Below, one piece after another: positions 7,301 to 13,164 of a DNA stretch of 13,888 nucleotides (within the stretch, counting starts at the first letter, position 1; the number at the start of each line of letters is the position of its first letter). This stretch comes from an uncultured Collinsella sp. (GTDB lineage Bacteria; Actinomycetota; Coriobacteriia; Coriobacteriales; Coriobacteriaceae), in contig CAUDZT010000056.1 in assembly GCA_958453935.1 (NCBI GenBank), positions 1-13,888 on the forward strand, in the 5' to 3' direction. Both the position numbers and the translations under genes were made by a program. The notes under the pieces are model-generated. The model had not been told where the DNA came from. It worked only from the letters and a program-made list of their open reading frames with translations, and did no database searches.

Positions 7301-7369
7301 GTGGCAGGTGGTTCCGGGCACCAGCAGCGCGGCGGCAGCGGCGCGCGGGTCGGTTGAGGTAGTGGACAT
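4331..7369 (-). CDS. M16C (PreP-like) zinc metallopeptidase
   Basis: This 1012-residue insulinase-family protein has the size and order of the presequence-protease subgroup, which degrades short peptides in a closed two-half chamber. The inverted zinc motif is His79-Ile-Leu-Glu82-His83 (GVFHILEHSVLCGS). The third ligand is probably Glu194 in VVFNEMKG, as in PreP. Family blocks include DKTIYPVATTNEQD (117-130), FEQEGWHYEL, and near the C-terminus VKGGAYGCGF followed by TYRDPAID. An acidic, Ala-rich stretch in the middle (around VDAAEGSEGAEAAELAA) looks like the hinge linking the halves. A Gly/Glu-rich insert at 166-177 lengthens the gap before Glu194. No signal peptide is seen, so it is probably cytosolic. 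I chose ATG 7369 because AAAGGAGA lies just upstream; the frame stays open to 7570 but only through repeats and the promoter. It is monocistronic, with its own promoter and terminator. Confidence 0.94.
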   Translation of the reverse strand: MSTTSTDPRAAAAALLVPGTTCHGFTVERRETVPELDADAYVLRHTASGARLLHLACDDENKAFAIGFKTPPADSTGVFHILEHSVLCGSAKFPVKEPFVDLIKSSMQTFLNAMTYPDKTIYPVATTNEQDLYNLMDVYLDAVFNPAIYTKPTIFEQEGWHYELDLPEGAEGEGGDSSASLREGTLRYNGVVFNEMKGALSDPMSVLDDAVNAALYPDTAYAHESGGDPRAIPALTYEQFLDTHARHYNPSNSYITLYGDLDVDRALAFLDERYLSQSSAASRRMDAAVAAGEDPSALAPNPLDVQAPVTCEYKRVEMATTPENALVGLGLVLGSALDRKRTIAADILFEALLGSNEAPVKKAILAADLGGNVVSYTAAESLQPYELIMLQNAQPGVARELRCVFQDACRDLCEHGVPRERLEAIISSNEYDLRQRDYGIADGVAIACDALSTWLYDDDAATLALKYGPVYEELRGELEGSYFEDLLRELVLENDHMALVELVPVDAAEGSEGAEAAELAAKRDAMTDAELADVVERTAALRAAQEAEDTPEDKATLPRLRVSDIGEARPEPPLVVDTTAPIPCLRHGIPTNRLAYAMQYFDLSCVAFEDLPYVTLLCRLLKQLPTSEHSAEELDNLLAGKLGFLSFTTEVMTQPDVDGVRPYLLVSAGALSEKIDALASLPREVWSSTLLLDADADRVRDVLTQIRIGLEQGFINNGHSAALGRAMSYSSPSAVVREQLSGVGFYLFLRDLLKHFDERLDNLRAKLAELADRIFVANGCMASFTGSDEDFDAYWAAAGDLGLGAGDGAGRDALAVPAPCDRHEAFVIPSDICFAARACDPRRLGIDVTGAWAVAANALSYDYLWNEIRVKGGAYGCGFRAAGERQTAFYTYRDPAIDPSIERVERAGAWLGRFEPDEAAFEGFIVSCVSGMDAPVKPYALTKRRNTTYLAGLDPHAREERRAQMLAATPGELRSLGADVTRIAAESPTCVFGGREVIAKSNANFNIVDLFA

Positions 7370-7421
7370 ATGCAGTCTCCTTTGACGCCCCAACGGGGGC
7401 GAATCGAGTCGAATCTCCGAG

Positions 7422-7449
7422 AGTATACCCATATGGGGCCTTCGACCAA
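7422..7449 (-). promoter_or_regulatory. Promoter of the M16C peptidase gene
   Basis: On the minus strand TTGGTC (7449-7444) and TATACT (7427-7422) are 16 bases apart. The spacer holds the palindrome CCCATATGGG (7428-7437). The leader of about 45 bases carries a small hairpin CGCCCC/GGGGCG (7386-7401) just before the ribosome site. Confidence 0.6.
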
Positions 7450-7458
7450 TCTGCCGGA

Positions 7459-7575
7459 TGAGCGTGGATTTTCTGGCACACGAGCGTGGAAATTCGGACG
7501 TCTGCCGCACGAGCGTGGATTTTCGGACGAAATCGGCCGCCAAAAGCCCAAAAACCGTCCAAATATCCACGCTCG
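7459..7575. repeat. GAGCGTGGA repeat element, copy C
   Basis: Motifs begin at 7459, 7481 and 7510 (spacings 22 and 29). The inverted arm at 7557-7575 starts 76 bases after the second motif, the same layout as copies A and B. Arms 7510-7528 and 7557-7575 pair with two imperfect positions. Unlike A and B it is not at a gene end: it is ten bases beyond the -35 box of the peptidase promoter, between divergent genes, and has no T tract. Confidence 0.85.
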
Positions 7576-7589
7576 CGCGTCAAGTACGT

Positions 7590-7634
7590 ATCTCTCACCT
7601 CACATTCATCTCTACGACGAGGGATGAATGTGAG
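7590..7634. repeat. CTCTC-type repeat with 12-bp hairpin
   Basis: CTCACATTCATC (7599-7610) and GATGAATGTGAG (7623-7634) form a perfect 12-bp stem. The sequence from TCCACGCTC at 7566 onward matches that from 12698 without gaps: ATCTCTC is 16 bases past the motif in both, and CATTC is 29 bases past it in both. It is therefore a diverged copy of the element at 12721-12789. From 7635 to 7850, I see AT-rich DNA that presumably holds the gntR promoter; TACAAT (7795-7800) is a possible -10 without a good -35. Confidence 0.65.
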
Positions 7635-7850
7635 ACAGGTATAAGATAAAAATCAATCGGCTTATCGGATGCATATACCGCCATCAGATTGAAGCTGTAT
7701 GCGGAAATGGATGGACTCTACACCGCTTACGCAAAATAACCCCTCGTTTGCTAAAACATTATAGGAAATGGCGTGGAGTGCTAAAAAGTTCTAATACAAT
7801 ATAAGTCATTTATCTATAGGCTGCTGATTCCTTGTAAAGGCATGGTTGAT

Positions 7851-8555
7851 ATGGTTGAGGCAAATAGCGTTATCCCCCTGTACAAACAGATTGTTCGTGC
7901 GCTTTCTGATTCAATCGCCAACGGCACGTACCGCCCGGGAGATAAGCTTCCGACCGAGGCGGAGCTTATCGAGCAATTTGGCGTGAGCCGAATAACGGTT
8001 CGCTCCGCAATTAAAGAAATGGAAGATGCTGGGCTTGTTGAGAGGGCCCGCGGCAAGGGCACGTTCGTTTCGTCGGACACGCAGATGTATGCCGCGGACG
8101 ACCGTGAGAGCTTTACCCATTCGTGCCAGCTTGCGGGCAAACAGGCGTCTACCAGGGTTCTCGAAATGGGCTGGGACTTCCCAAGTCTGCGAGACGCGAA
8201 GTTCCTGGGCGTAGACGATACCCAAAAGGTATTGCGTAGCCGTCGTCTGCGCCTTGTGGATGGCAAGCCCACGATGCTGGAAACCAATAGCTATTCCGCT
8301 GCGCTTTCTTTTTTGGAGCATGAGTCCCTCGATGATTCGCTGATGGCGGTACTCGATCGCCAGGGGATCAAGATGGGTCCCAACACGCGTACGCTCGAGG
8401 TCTGCTATGCGAGCGAGCTCGAGGCGGCATACCTTAACGTGGAGCTGGACTCTTCGCTGCTTCTGTTTGTCGATAGACGTTATGCCCCAAGTGGCGAGCC
8501 GCTTTTCATCTCCCGTCAGGTGTACTGCACCGAGCGACTGAAGTTCTATTTGTAA
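7851..8555 (+). CDS. GntR-family (HutC/UTRA type) transcriptional regulator
   Basis: This 234-residue DNA-binding protein probably controls the PTS cluster that follows it. The N-terminal winged helix is typical: PLYKQIVRALSDSIANGTYR, PGDKLPTEAELIEQFGVSR (29-47), TVRSAIKEMEDAGLVERARG and GKGTFV. From about residue 90 it is a UTRA ligand domain, with DTQKVLRSRRLRLVDGKP, METNSYSA-type and DRRYAPSGEPLFISRQ segments. UTRA members related to NagR/FrlR commonly bind phosphorylated sugars; the ligand here is unknown, but a phosphorylated product of the neighbouring PTS is the natural guess. Start choice: ATG 7842 has the AAAGG site only one base away, so I prefer ATG 7851, ten bases from it, though that spacing is long. 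It is followed by an inverted repeat at 8567-8588 and is transcribed in the same direction as the PTS genes. Confidence 0.93.
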   Translation: MVEANSVIPLYKQIVRALSDSIANGTYRPGDKLPTEAELIEQFGVSRITVRSAIKEMEDAGLVERARGKGTFVSSDTQMYAADDRESFTHSCQLAGKQASTRVLEMGWDFPSLRDAKFLGVDDTQKVLRSRRLRLVDGKPTMLETNSYSAALSFLEHESLDDSLMAVLDRQGIKMGPNTRTLEVCYASELEAAYLNVELDSSLLLFVDRRYAPSGEPLFISRQVYCTERLKFYL

Positions 8556-8566
8556 ATTAGCGATAG

Positions 8567-8588
8567 ATTGGTCGATTTACCGACCAAT
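8567..8588. promoter_or_regulatory. Inverted repeat ATTGGTCG/CGACCAAT after gntR
   Basis: Perfect 8-bp arms (8567-8574, 8581-8588) surround ATTTAC. The site begins 12 bases after the gntR stop and about 50 bases before the probable PTS promoter. With no T tract following, it may be a GntR operator or a weak terminator. Confidence 0.45.
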
Positions 8589-8635
8589 TGTTACCGTTCG
8601 CGGATTTGGAAAATAGACACACCACGTAGGGTAGA

Positions 8636-8666
8636 TTGCTAATATACTTTGTTATGACAATATAGT
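8636..8666 (+). promoter_or_regulatory. Possible promoter of the EIIA-EIIB genes
   Basis: TTGCTA (8636-8641) and TATAGT (8661-8666) are 19 bases apart, longer than ideal, in an AT-rich stretch just before the EIIA gene. An alternative -10, CAATAT (8658-8663), gives 16 bases. Confidence 0.4.
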
Positions 8667-8690
8667 ACGTCCTATTGGTATTGGAGAACT

Positions 8691-9110
8691 ATGAATAAGA
8701 TATTGCTAGCGAGTCATGGTTATCTCGCCCAAGGCATGAAAAGCTCTCTGGAGATTCTGATGGGCACCAACGACCGAATCGAGTGCCTGTGCGCCTATGT
8801 CGATGACGATTCAAGGGACGTCGCGGCGTTGATTGATGCATGGATGGAGACGAGGGACCCTGCCGACTCTTGGTTTGTCGTGACTGACATCTTTGGCGGC
8901 TCTGTAAACAACGAATTCATTCAGAGGCAGACCGACGGATCGTTTACGTTAATCGCTGGAATGAACTTGCCGCTGCTGGTGGAAATGGTTACACAGATGG
9001 ACTCCCTGGATGCGGACAAGGCCAAAGCCGCGGTCGAGGGATCGCGTTCGTTTATTCAGCTTTGCGAGGCGGCGGACATGCTTGCCGGCGCCGAGGAAGA
9101 AGAGTTCTAG
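8691..9110 (+). CDS. PTS mannose-family EIIA component
   Basis: This 139-residue cytosolic phosphocarrier takes phosphate from HPr and passes it to EIIB. The phosphorylated residue is His9 in KILLASHGYLAQGM, and TDIFGGSVNN (65-74) and IAGMNLPLL (88-96) are conserved parts of the EIIA-Man fold. It is a stand-alone EIIA, not fused to EIIB as in E. coli ManX. A GGAG site (8683-8686) precedes the ATG. The C-terminus is acidic (EEEEF). It is followed after 71 bases by EIIB; that gap holds the palindrome CCCTAGCTAGGG (9127-9138). The mannose family transports hexoses, amino sugars and Amadori compounds, so the family alone does not give the substrate. Confidence 0.94.
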   Translation: MNKILLASHGYLAQGMKSSLEILMGTNDRIECLCAYVDDDSRDVAALIDAWMETRDPADSWFVVTDIFGGSVNNEFIQRQTDGSFTLIAGMNLPLLVEMVTQMDSLDADKAKAAVEGSRSFIQLCEAADMLAGAEEEEF

Positions 9111-9181
9111 TTAGTTCTGGTTCGAGCCCTAGCTAGGGGCCACACCTGTCATTCCCTTTATCACGTGCGGAGATGATAACG

Positions 9182-9655
9182 ATGATTAAGCTTACGAGAG
9201 TTGATTACCGACTGATTCACGGCCAAGTTGCCATGTCCTGGACTCACGCTTTGGATGTAGATTGCATCTTGCTTGCCAGCGATGCTGTGGCAAAAGACGA
9301 CATGAGGAAGGCGGCCTTGAGGCTCGCCCGCCCCAACGGCGTTAAACTCGTCATCAAGGATGTTGACGCTGCTATCGAGGCGCTCAACAGCGGCGTTACC
9401 GACAAGTATTCGCTGTTTATCATCACTGAGACGATTGAAGATGTCTATCGTCTCGCTAAGGGTTGCAAAGACATCAAAGAGATCAATCTGGGCGGAACCC
9501 GAAAGACCCCTGAGACCACGCTTCATCCGACCCCTGCGATCTTTGCGACCGAGAAAGATGCCGAGCATATCCAAGAGCTCCTGGGCGATGGCGTGGCCAT
9601 CGAAATCCGTCAGGTCCCCAATGACGCTAAGGTGTTTGCCAAGGACGTTTTCTAG
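9182..9655 (+). CDS. PTS mannose/fructose/sorbose-family EIIB component
   Basis: This 157-residue cytosolic component transfers phosphate from EIIA to the incoming sugar. The active residue is His13 in VDYRLIHGQVAMSW, the diagnostic EIIB-Man motif. LLASDAVAKDDMRK (30-43) and EINLGGTRKTPE (100-111) are further family segments. I take ATG 9182, because the GGAG site at 9169-9172 touches the alternative ATG 9173 but is nine bases from 9182. It is co-directional with EIIA and is followed by a strong intrinsic terminator, so EIIA and EIIB can form their own transcript, apart from the EIIC/EIID genes. Confidence 0.95.
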   Translation: MIKLTRVDYRLIHGQVAMSWTHALDVDCILLASDAVAKDDMRKAALRLARPNGVKLVIKDVDAAIEALNSGVTDKYSLFIITETIEDVYRLAKGCKDIKEINLGGTRKTPETTLHPTPAIFATEKDAEHIQELLGDGVAIEIRQVPNDAKVFAKDVF

Positions 9656-9706
9656 CCGGAAACACGTTGCTGCTCGGCATTTATTGAACCAATGCTCTAT
9701 GCCTAT

Positions 9707-9737
9707 GCCCGTCGATCATTTGATCGGCGGGCTTTTT
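9707..9737 (+). terminator. Intrinsic terminator between EIIB and the SIS gene
   Basis: GCCCGTCGATCA (9707-9718) pairs with TGATCGGCGGGC (9721-9732), 12 bp with one G-T pair, followed by T5 (9733-9737). It divides the PTS cluster into two transcription units, or lets part of the transcript through. Confidence 0.88.
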
Positions 9738-9771
9738 ATTAAAGAAAAATCAAAAAAATCTGAAATAGTTC

Positions 9772-9799
9772 TTGCATAGTTAGTTATATAAAGTATTAT
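9772..9799 (+). promoter_or_regulatory. Promoter of the SIS-EIIC-EIID unit
   Basis: TTGCAT (9772-9777) and TATTAT (9794-9799) lie 16 bases apart in an AT-rich region just after the terminator, giving a leader of roughly 45 bases. Confidence 0.65.
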
Positions 9800-9808
9800 A
9801 ACGTCATG

Positions 9809-9829
9809 GGATGAATGAAGGGTTCATCC
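9809..9829. promoter_or_regulatory. Inverted repeat GGATGAA/TTCATCC just after the promoter
   Basis: Perfect 7-bp arms (9809-9815, 9823-9829) around a seven-base loop lie just past the expected transcription start, ending ten bases before the AGGAG ribosome site. Position suits an operator or a leader hairpin. Confidence 0.45.
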
Positions 9830-9849
9830 AAGTGAGTTAGGAGTAAGGG

Positions 9850-10884
9850 ATGTTCAATTTCGATGAGCCTCGTTACGAGAAGGTTGTGAGCGATGCCCTC
9901 GCTCTCCGTCCTCAGATTGAGGCTGCCGTGGACGAGGTCTGCGAGCAGGGTTATTCCAACATCTTCTTCATCGGCTGCGGCGGCACCTGGGCCCACACGC
10001 TCCCGATGAAGTATTGGGTCGAGACCACCACGGCCGACGTCGATGTCCACTGCGAGATCGCCGCAGAGTTCCTCGCCTGCCCGCCCAAGACCTTCAACAA
10101 GGATTCTGTCTGCGTCTTCTCCACCCGTACCGGCACCACCCCCGAGATCATTGAGGCTGCCAAGTTCTGCCAGGAGCAGGGCGCCCGCACGCTGATGTAT
10201 GTCTCCAACGACAACACCCCGGCCACCGAGTACGCCGATTACAAGTTCTTCAGCTTCGCCGAGGACGACGTTCTGTGCGAGGCCATCTACACCTACCAGA
10301 TCACGCTGGTCGCCCGCTTCCTCAAGAACGCCGGCGCCTTCCCCAAGTACGACACCTTCATGGAAGAGTTCGGCAACATCGCTCCGTACCTCATCAAGGC
10401 CAAGGACGCTCAGGACGAGCGCTGCGCCGCCATGGCCGAGGACTTCAAGGACACCGATTACCACATGGTGATTGGCTCCGGCATGCTCTGGGGTGAGGCC
10501 TACGACTACGCCATGTGCATCCTCGAGGAGATGCAGTGGATCAAGACCAAGTCCATCCACGCCGCCGAGTTCTTCCACGGCACCATCGAGCTGTGCGAGG
10601 AAGGCACGAGCCTCATCATGCTCTACGGCGAGGATGACACCCGTAAGCTCATGGACCGCGTGGACAACTTCACTCACATGCTCGCCGACGAGAAGGGCGT
10701 CAACGTCCGCGTGAACAAGTTTGACACCGCCGAGGTCGAGCTGCCGTTCAGCGACCCCGAGTTCCGCAAGATCGTTTCCCCGATGGTCACCTACACCATC
10801 ACCGAGCGTCTGAGCTGCCATCTCGAGCACGTCCGTAACCACCCGCTCACCACGCGTCGTTACTATCACCAGATGAACTACTAA
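9850..10884 (+). CDS. SIS-domain phosphosugar enzyme, FrlB/FraB/GfrF-like deglycase candidate
   Basis: This 344-residue cytosolic protein has two SIS domains and no glutaminase domain. SIS1 has IFFIGCGGTW (38-47) and the phosphate loop STRTGTTPE (91-99); SIS2 begins at HMVIGSGMLWGEAYD. Glu227 and His243 (in AAEFFHG) are 16 residues apart, as in the active sites of GlmS and of FraB/FrlB deglycases, so the pair marks catalysis without choosing a reaction. The tail RRYYHQMNY resembles the end of E. coli FrlB (RRYY then a few residues). With a mannose-family PTS around it, the layout recalls gfr-type systems that import glucoselysine or fructoselysine and split the 6-phosphate into glucose-6-phosphate and lysine. 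A different amino-sugar phosphate isomerase remains possible. AGGAG is six bases before ATG. Codon use is strongly biased to C-ending codons, suggesting high expression. Confidence 0.85.
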   Translation: MFNFDEPRYEKVVSDALALRPQIEAAVDEVCEQGYSNIFFIGCGGTWAHTLPMKYWVETTTADVDVHCEIAAEFLACPPKTFNKDSVCVFSTRTGTTPEIIEAAKFCQEQGARTLMYVSNDNTPATEYADYKFFSFAEDDVLCEAIYTYQITLVARFLKNAGAFPKYDTFMEEFGNIAPYLIKAKDAQDERCAAMAEDFKDTDYHMVIGSGMLWGEAYDYAMCILEEMQWIKTKSIHAAEFFHGTIELCEEGTSLIMLYGEDDTRKLMDRVDNFTHMLADEKGVNVRVNKFDTAEVELPFSDPEFRKIVSPMVTYTITERLSCHLEHVRNHPLTTRRYYHQMNY

Positions 10885-10905
10885 TCCTCTCAAATTGCTG
10901 CGGTT

Positions 10906-10944
10906 GTCTGCAGGCGAGCTGCGCAGAATGCCTCGCCTGCAGAC
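10906..10944 (+). other. 13-bp hairpin between the SIS gene and EIIC
   Basis: GTCTGCAGGCGAG (10906-10918) and CTCGCCTGCAGAC (10932-10944) pair perfectly around a 13-base loop. No T run follows, so it is more likely an RNA-protecting or processing hairpin, or a partial block, than a full terminator. It lies 21 bases after the SIS stop and 21 before the EIIC start. Confidence 0.65.
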
Positions 10945-10965
10945 CTGTTTCTGGGGTTGATCGAA

Positions 10966-11739
10966 ATGGTTGTCCAGTATCTTCTAGTTGCACTGGTCGC
11001 ATTTATTGCGTCCATGGACGAGCAATTATTTGGCATTACGATGCTTGGTCGTCCGCTGTTTACGAGCCTGTTTGTCGGCTTGATTCTTGGCGATGTCCAG
11101 CAGGGCGTTATCGTCGGCGCTGCTTTGGAGTCCATGTTCATGGGCGCCATCATGGTCGGCGCGGCGGTTCCTCCCGAGGTCTATGCCTCCGGCGTGCTTG
11201 GCTGCGCGTTTGCCGTCATTACGGGTACGGGCACGGCAACTGCCGTCGCGCTCGCCCTTCCCGTCTCCGTCTTCCTTCAGGTGTGGCGCAACTTCTGCTA
11301 CGCCGTTCCGGGTGCCTTTGCCTGCAAGAAGATTGAGACCGCTCTGGCAAATCGCGATCTTGCCAAGGCGAATCTGTACCATCTGACCATCGTGCCGCTG
11401 TCGATTGGCATTCCGTCTGCACTGCTGGTGTTTGGCTCGCTGTTCTTTGGTGCCGACCTTATCAACAATGCGCTCAACGCGATTCCGCAGTTTGTGATGG
11501 ACGGCCTCAACGTTGCGTCCGGCGTCATGGTCTGCATCGGCTTCGCTCTTCTTATCAGGACCATGGGCGATAACAAGCTCCTTCCCTGGCTGTTCCTGGG
11601 CTTCATTATGGTCATCTACCTCAAGATGGACGTGGTCGGCGTCGCCGCAGCTGCCATTTGCGTCGCGCTGCTCCTGGCCTTCCGCGAGGGCTCGTCCGGT
11701 CCGCAGACGGTTGCTGCAGATGAAGAGGAGGACTTCTAA
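10966..11739 (+). CDS. PTS mannose-family EIIC membrane component
   Basis: This 257-residue integral membrane protein forms, with EIID, the sugar channel. It has several long hydrophobic segments (roughly residues 3-16, 33-68, 74-107, 141-163, 182-198, 206-238) and the family signature GAALESMFMGAIMVGAAVPP (51-70). The C-terminus is short and acidic (ADEEEDF). Start: an in-frame TTG at 10957 directly abuts the GGGG at 10953-10956, so I use ATG 10966, nine bases from it; the ribosome site is poor either way, and translation may be lower than for the SIS gene. The stop shares its last base with the EIID ATG (TAATG), indicating coupled translation. Confidence 0.93.
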   Translation: MVVQYLLVALVAFIASMDEQLFGITMLGRPLFTSLFVGLILGDVQQGVIVGAALESMFMGAIMVGAAVPPEVYASGVLGCAFAVITGTGTATAVALALPVSVFLQVWRNFCYAVPGAFACKKIETALANRDLAKANLYHLTIVPLSIGIPSALLVFGSLFFGADLINNALNAIPQFVMDGLNVASGVMVCIGFALLIRTMGDNKLLPWLFLGFIMVIYLKMDVVGVAAAAICVALLLAFREGSSGPQTVAADEEEDF

Positions 11740-12587
11740 TGGCTATCCAGAACACCGACCTCAAAGAGGCCAAGAAGGACGCGATTATGACTCCCGATAT
11801 GTATCGGAGCATGTTCCTTCGCCAGTTTACGAGCCAGTGCTCGCAGTCGTACGACAAGATGATGGCAATGGGCTTCATGTACACCATTCAGAAGCCCCTG
11901 CGAAAGATCTATCCCAACGACGACGATTACTATGCGGCGCTCGATCGCCATACCGAGTTCTTTAACATCACGCCTCATGTGCTTCCGTTTGTAGCCGGCC
12001 TAACGGTTTCGATGGAAGAGCAGGCGGCTGCCGATAAGAACTTCGACACGTCCTCGATTAACGCCATGAAGGTCGGCCTTATGGGACCGCTTTCCGGCAT
12101 CGGCGATTCGTTCTACTGGGGTACGTTCCGCGTGGTTGCCGCCGGCATTGGTATTGGCATCGCTTCGACGGGCAACCCGCTCGGCCCCATCGTGTACGCG
12201 CTTATCTACTCCGTGATTAACTTTGCAACGCGTATCGTCGCCGCCCATCTGGGTTACGACTTGGGAACCAAGTTTTTGCAGCAGTCCGAAGAGAACAACC
12301 TTATGTCTCGCATGACGCATGCTGCCGGTGTCCTCGGAATGACCGTTATCGGCGCCATGATTGCGGCACAGGTCTCGCTGTCCACTGCTTTGACCTTTGA
12401 CGTGGGTGGTTCGGAGATTGTCCTGCAGGATCTGTTCGATTCGATCTTCCCCGGTCTGCTGTCCTTGCTGGCAACGTTCGCTTGCGTTGCCCTCTATAAA
12501 AAGGGCGTCAAGACCATTTGGATCATCTTGGGCATCTTCGCAATCTGCATCATCGGAACGGGCTTGGGAGTGTTCGCGGCGGCGTAA
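11739..12587 (+). CDS. PTS mannose-family EIID membrane component
   Basis: This 282-residue protein is the second half of the PTS membrane channel. The signature segments are FLRQFTSQCSQSYDKMMAMG (26-45), EFFNITPH (73-80), a following SMEEQ (91-95), and the conserved LMGPLSGIGDSFYWGTFR (114-131). The C-terminal half contains hydrophobic spans and ends with a membrane segment (258-282). AGGAGG lies seven bases before the ATG, inside the end of EIIC, with a one-base overlap. A strong terminator follows after 45 bases, closing the unit. No kinase, lysine transporter or catabolic gene follows, so all later steps must use central metabolism or genes elsewhere. Confidence 0.95.
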   Translation: MAIQNTDLKEAKKDAIMTPDMYRSMFLRQFTSQCSQSYDKMMAMGFMYTIQKPLRKIYPNDDDYYAALDRHTEFFNITPHVLPFVAGLTVSMEEQAAADKNFDTSSINAMKVGLMGPLSGIGDSFYWGTFRVVAAGIGIGIASTGNPLGPIVYALIYSVINFATRIVAAHLGYDLGTKFLQQSEENNLMSRMTHAAGVLGMTVIGAMIAAQVSLSTALTFDVGGSEIVLQDLFDSIFPGLLSLLATFACVALYKKGVKTIWIILGIFAICIIGTGLGVFAAA

Positions 12588-12632
12588 TGTTGACTGCTAT
12601 GCTCGCGCGTTGGATAACTAACTGACCGTTTG

Positions 12633-12668
12633 AAAACGGGGCTCGGCGTAAGGCCGGCCCCGTTTTTT
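12633..12668 (+). terminator. Intrinsic terminator of the PTS operon
   Basis: AAAACGGGGCTCGGC (12633-12647) pairs with GCCGGCCCCGTTTT (12653-12666) with one bulged T, and the T run continues to 12668. Confidence 0.92.
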
Positions 12669-12688
12669 GTTTGAAGGATTTTCCGACC

Positions 12689-12707
12689 GTCCAATAATCC
12701 ACGCTCA
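12689..12707. repeat. Solitary GAGCGTGGA arm, fragment D
   Basis: On the minus strand this reads TGAGCGTGGATTATTGGAC, equivalent to the right arm of copy C (7557-7575). The tandem left part of the element is absent. It is followed, at the same offset as in copy C, by the CTCTC-type element. Confidence 0.65.
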
Positions 12708-12720
12708 TGCATCACTCACG

Positions 12721-12789
12721 CATCTCTCGTCTCTCATTCGTCACTAACACGAGAGATAGCTTAAAGACGAGAGATAAATATGAGAGATA
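12721..12789. repeat. CTCTC/GAGAGATA repeat, first unit
   Basis: GAGAGATA occurs at 12751, 12769 and 12782 (spacings 18 and 13), with inverted ATCTCTCGTC at 12722-12731 able to pair with GACGAGAGAT at 12766-12775. The unit recurs 166 bases later with the same internal spacing. No start codon with a ribosome site is visible here. Confidence 0.75.
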
Positions 12790-12886
12790 ACAATGCTGCA
12801 GGGTGGCTGGGTGATCGAGGCAAAGTTCCCGTATACATGTGTTTACCTGTGCTAACGTGATTTGATTGAACCGATGACGGTGTTTT

Positions 12887-12966
12887 TGTCTCTCATCTCT
12901 CACTCATCTCTAAGCTGAGAGATAAATGAGAGACGAGAGATAATTACGAGAGATAGCTGAGAGATA
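12887..12966. repeat. CTCTC/GAGAGATA repeat, second unit
   Basis: GAGAGATA occurs at 12917, 12935, 12948 and 12959 (18, 13, then 11), preceded by CTCATCTCTCACTCATCTCT (12891-12910 region) which can pair back with 12918-12937. The three imperfect pairs would be G-U in a minus-strand transcript. A small near-palindrome, GACAGAC/GTCTGTC (12971-12985), follows. The roughly 97 bases between the two units, and 12986-13100, show no feature I can name. Confidence 0.75.
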
Positions 12967-13164
12967 GATAGACAGACGGTCTGTCGGGAACATGCATCGC
13001 TGTCAGATTGATGCCGCGCGCAAAACAGCTGCACTGGCGCCCGCGCCGCCGCATCCGCACCATTTCGCGCACCCTGCGCTGCAACCCACGGCAAAGCAGT
13101 TACAATAGCCCAATGTGCATCGCGCACGACGATGATATCGGCGCCCGCGACTGGGGGAGACAAC

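Noticed and set aside
7370..7570. N-terminal extension of the M16C peptidase to 7570
   Set aside because: The frame is open, but it passes through the promoter and repeat copy C, and the strong ribosome site supports the start at 7369.
7779..8664. Shared GntR operator TGCTAA...ACAATATA before gntR and before EIIA
   Set aside because: Both parts occur in both places, but the gaps differ (11 and 14 bases), and AT-rich matches of this size are easily chance.
12721..12966. CRISPR array
   Set aside because: The repeats are eight bases with irregular, very short gaps and no unique spacers, and no cas gene is present.
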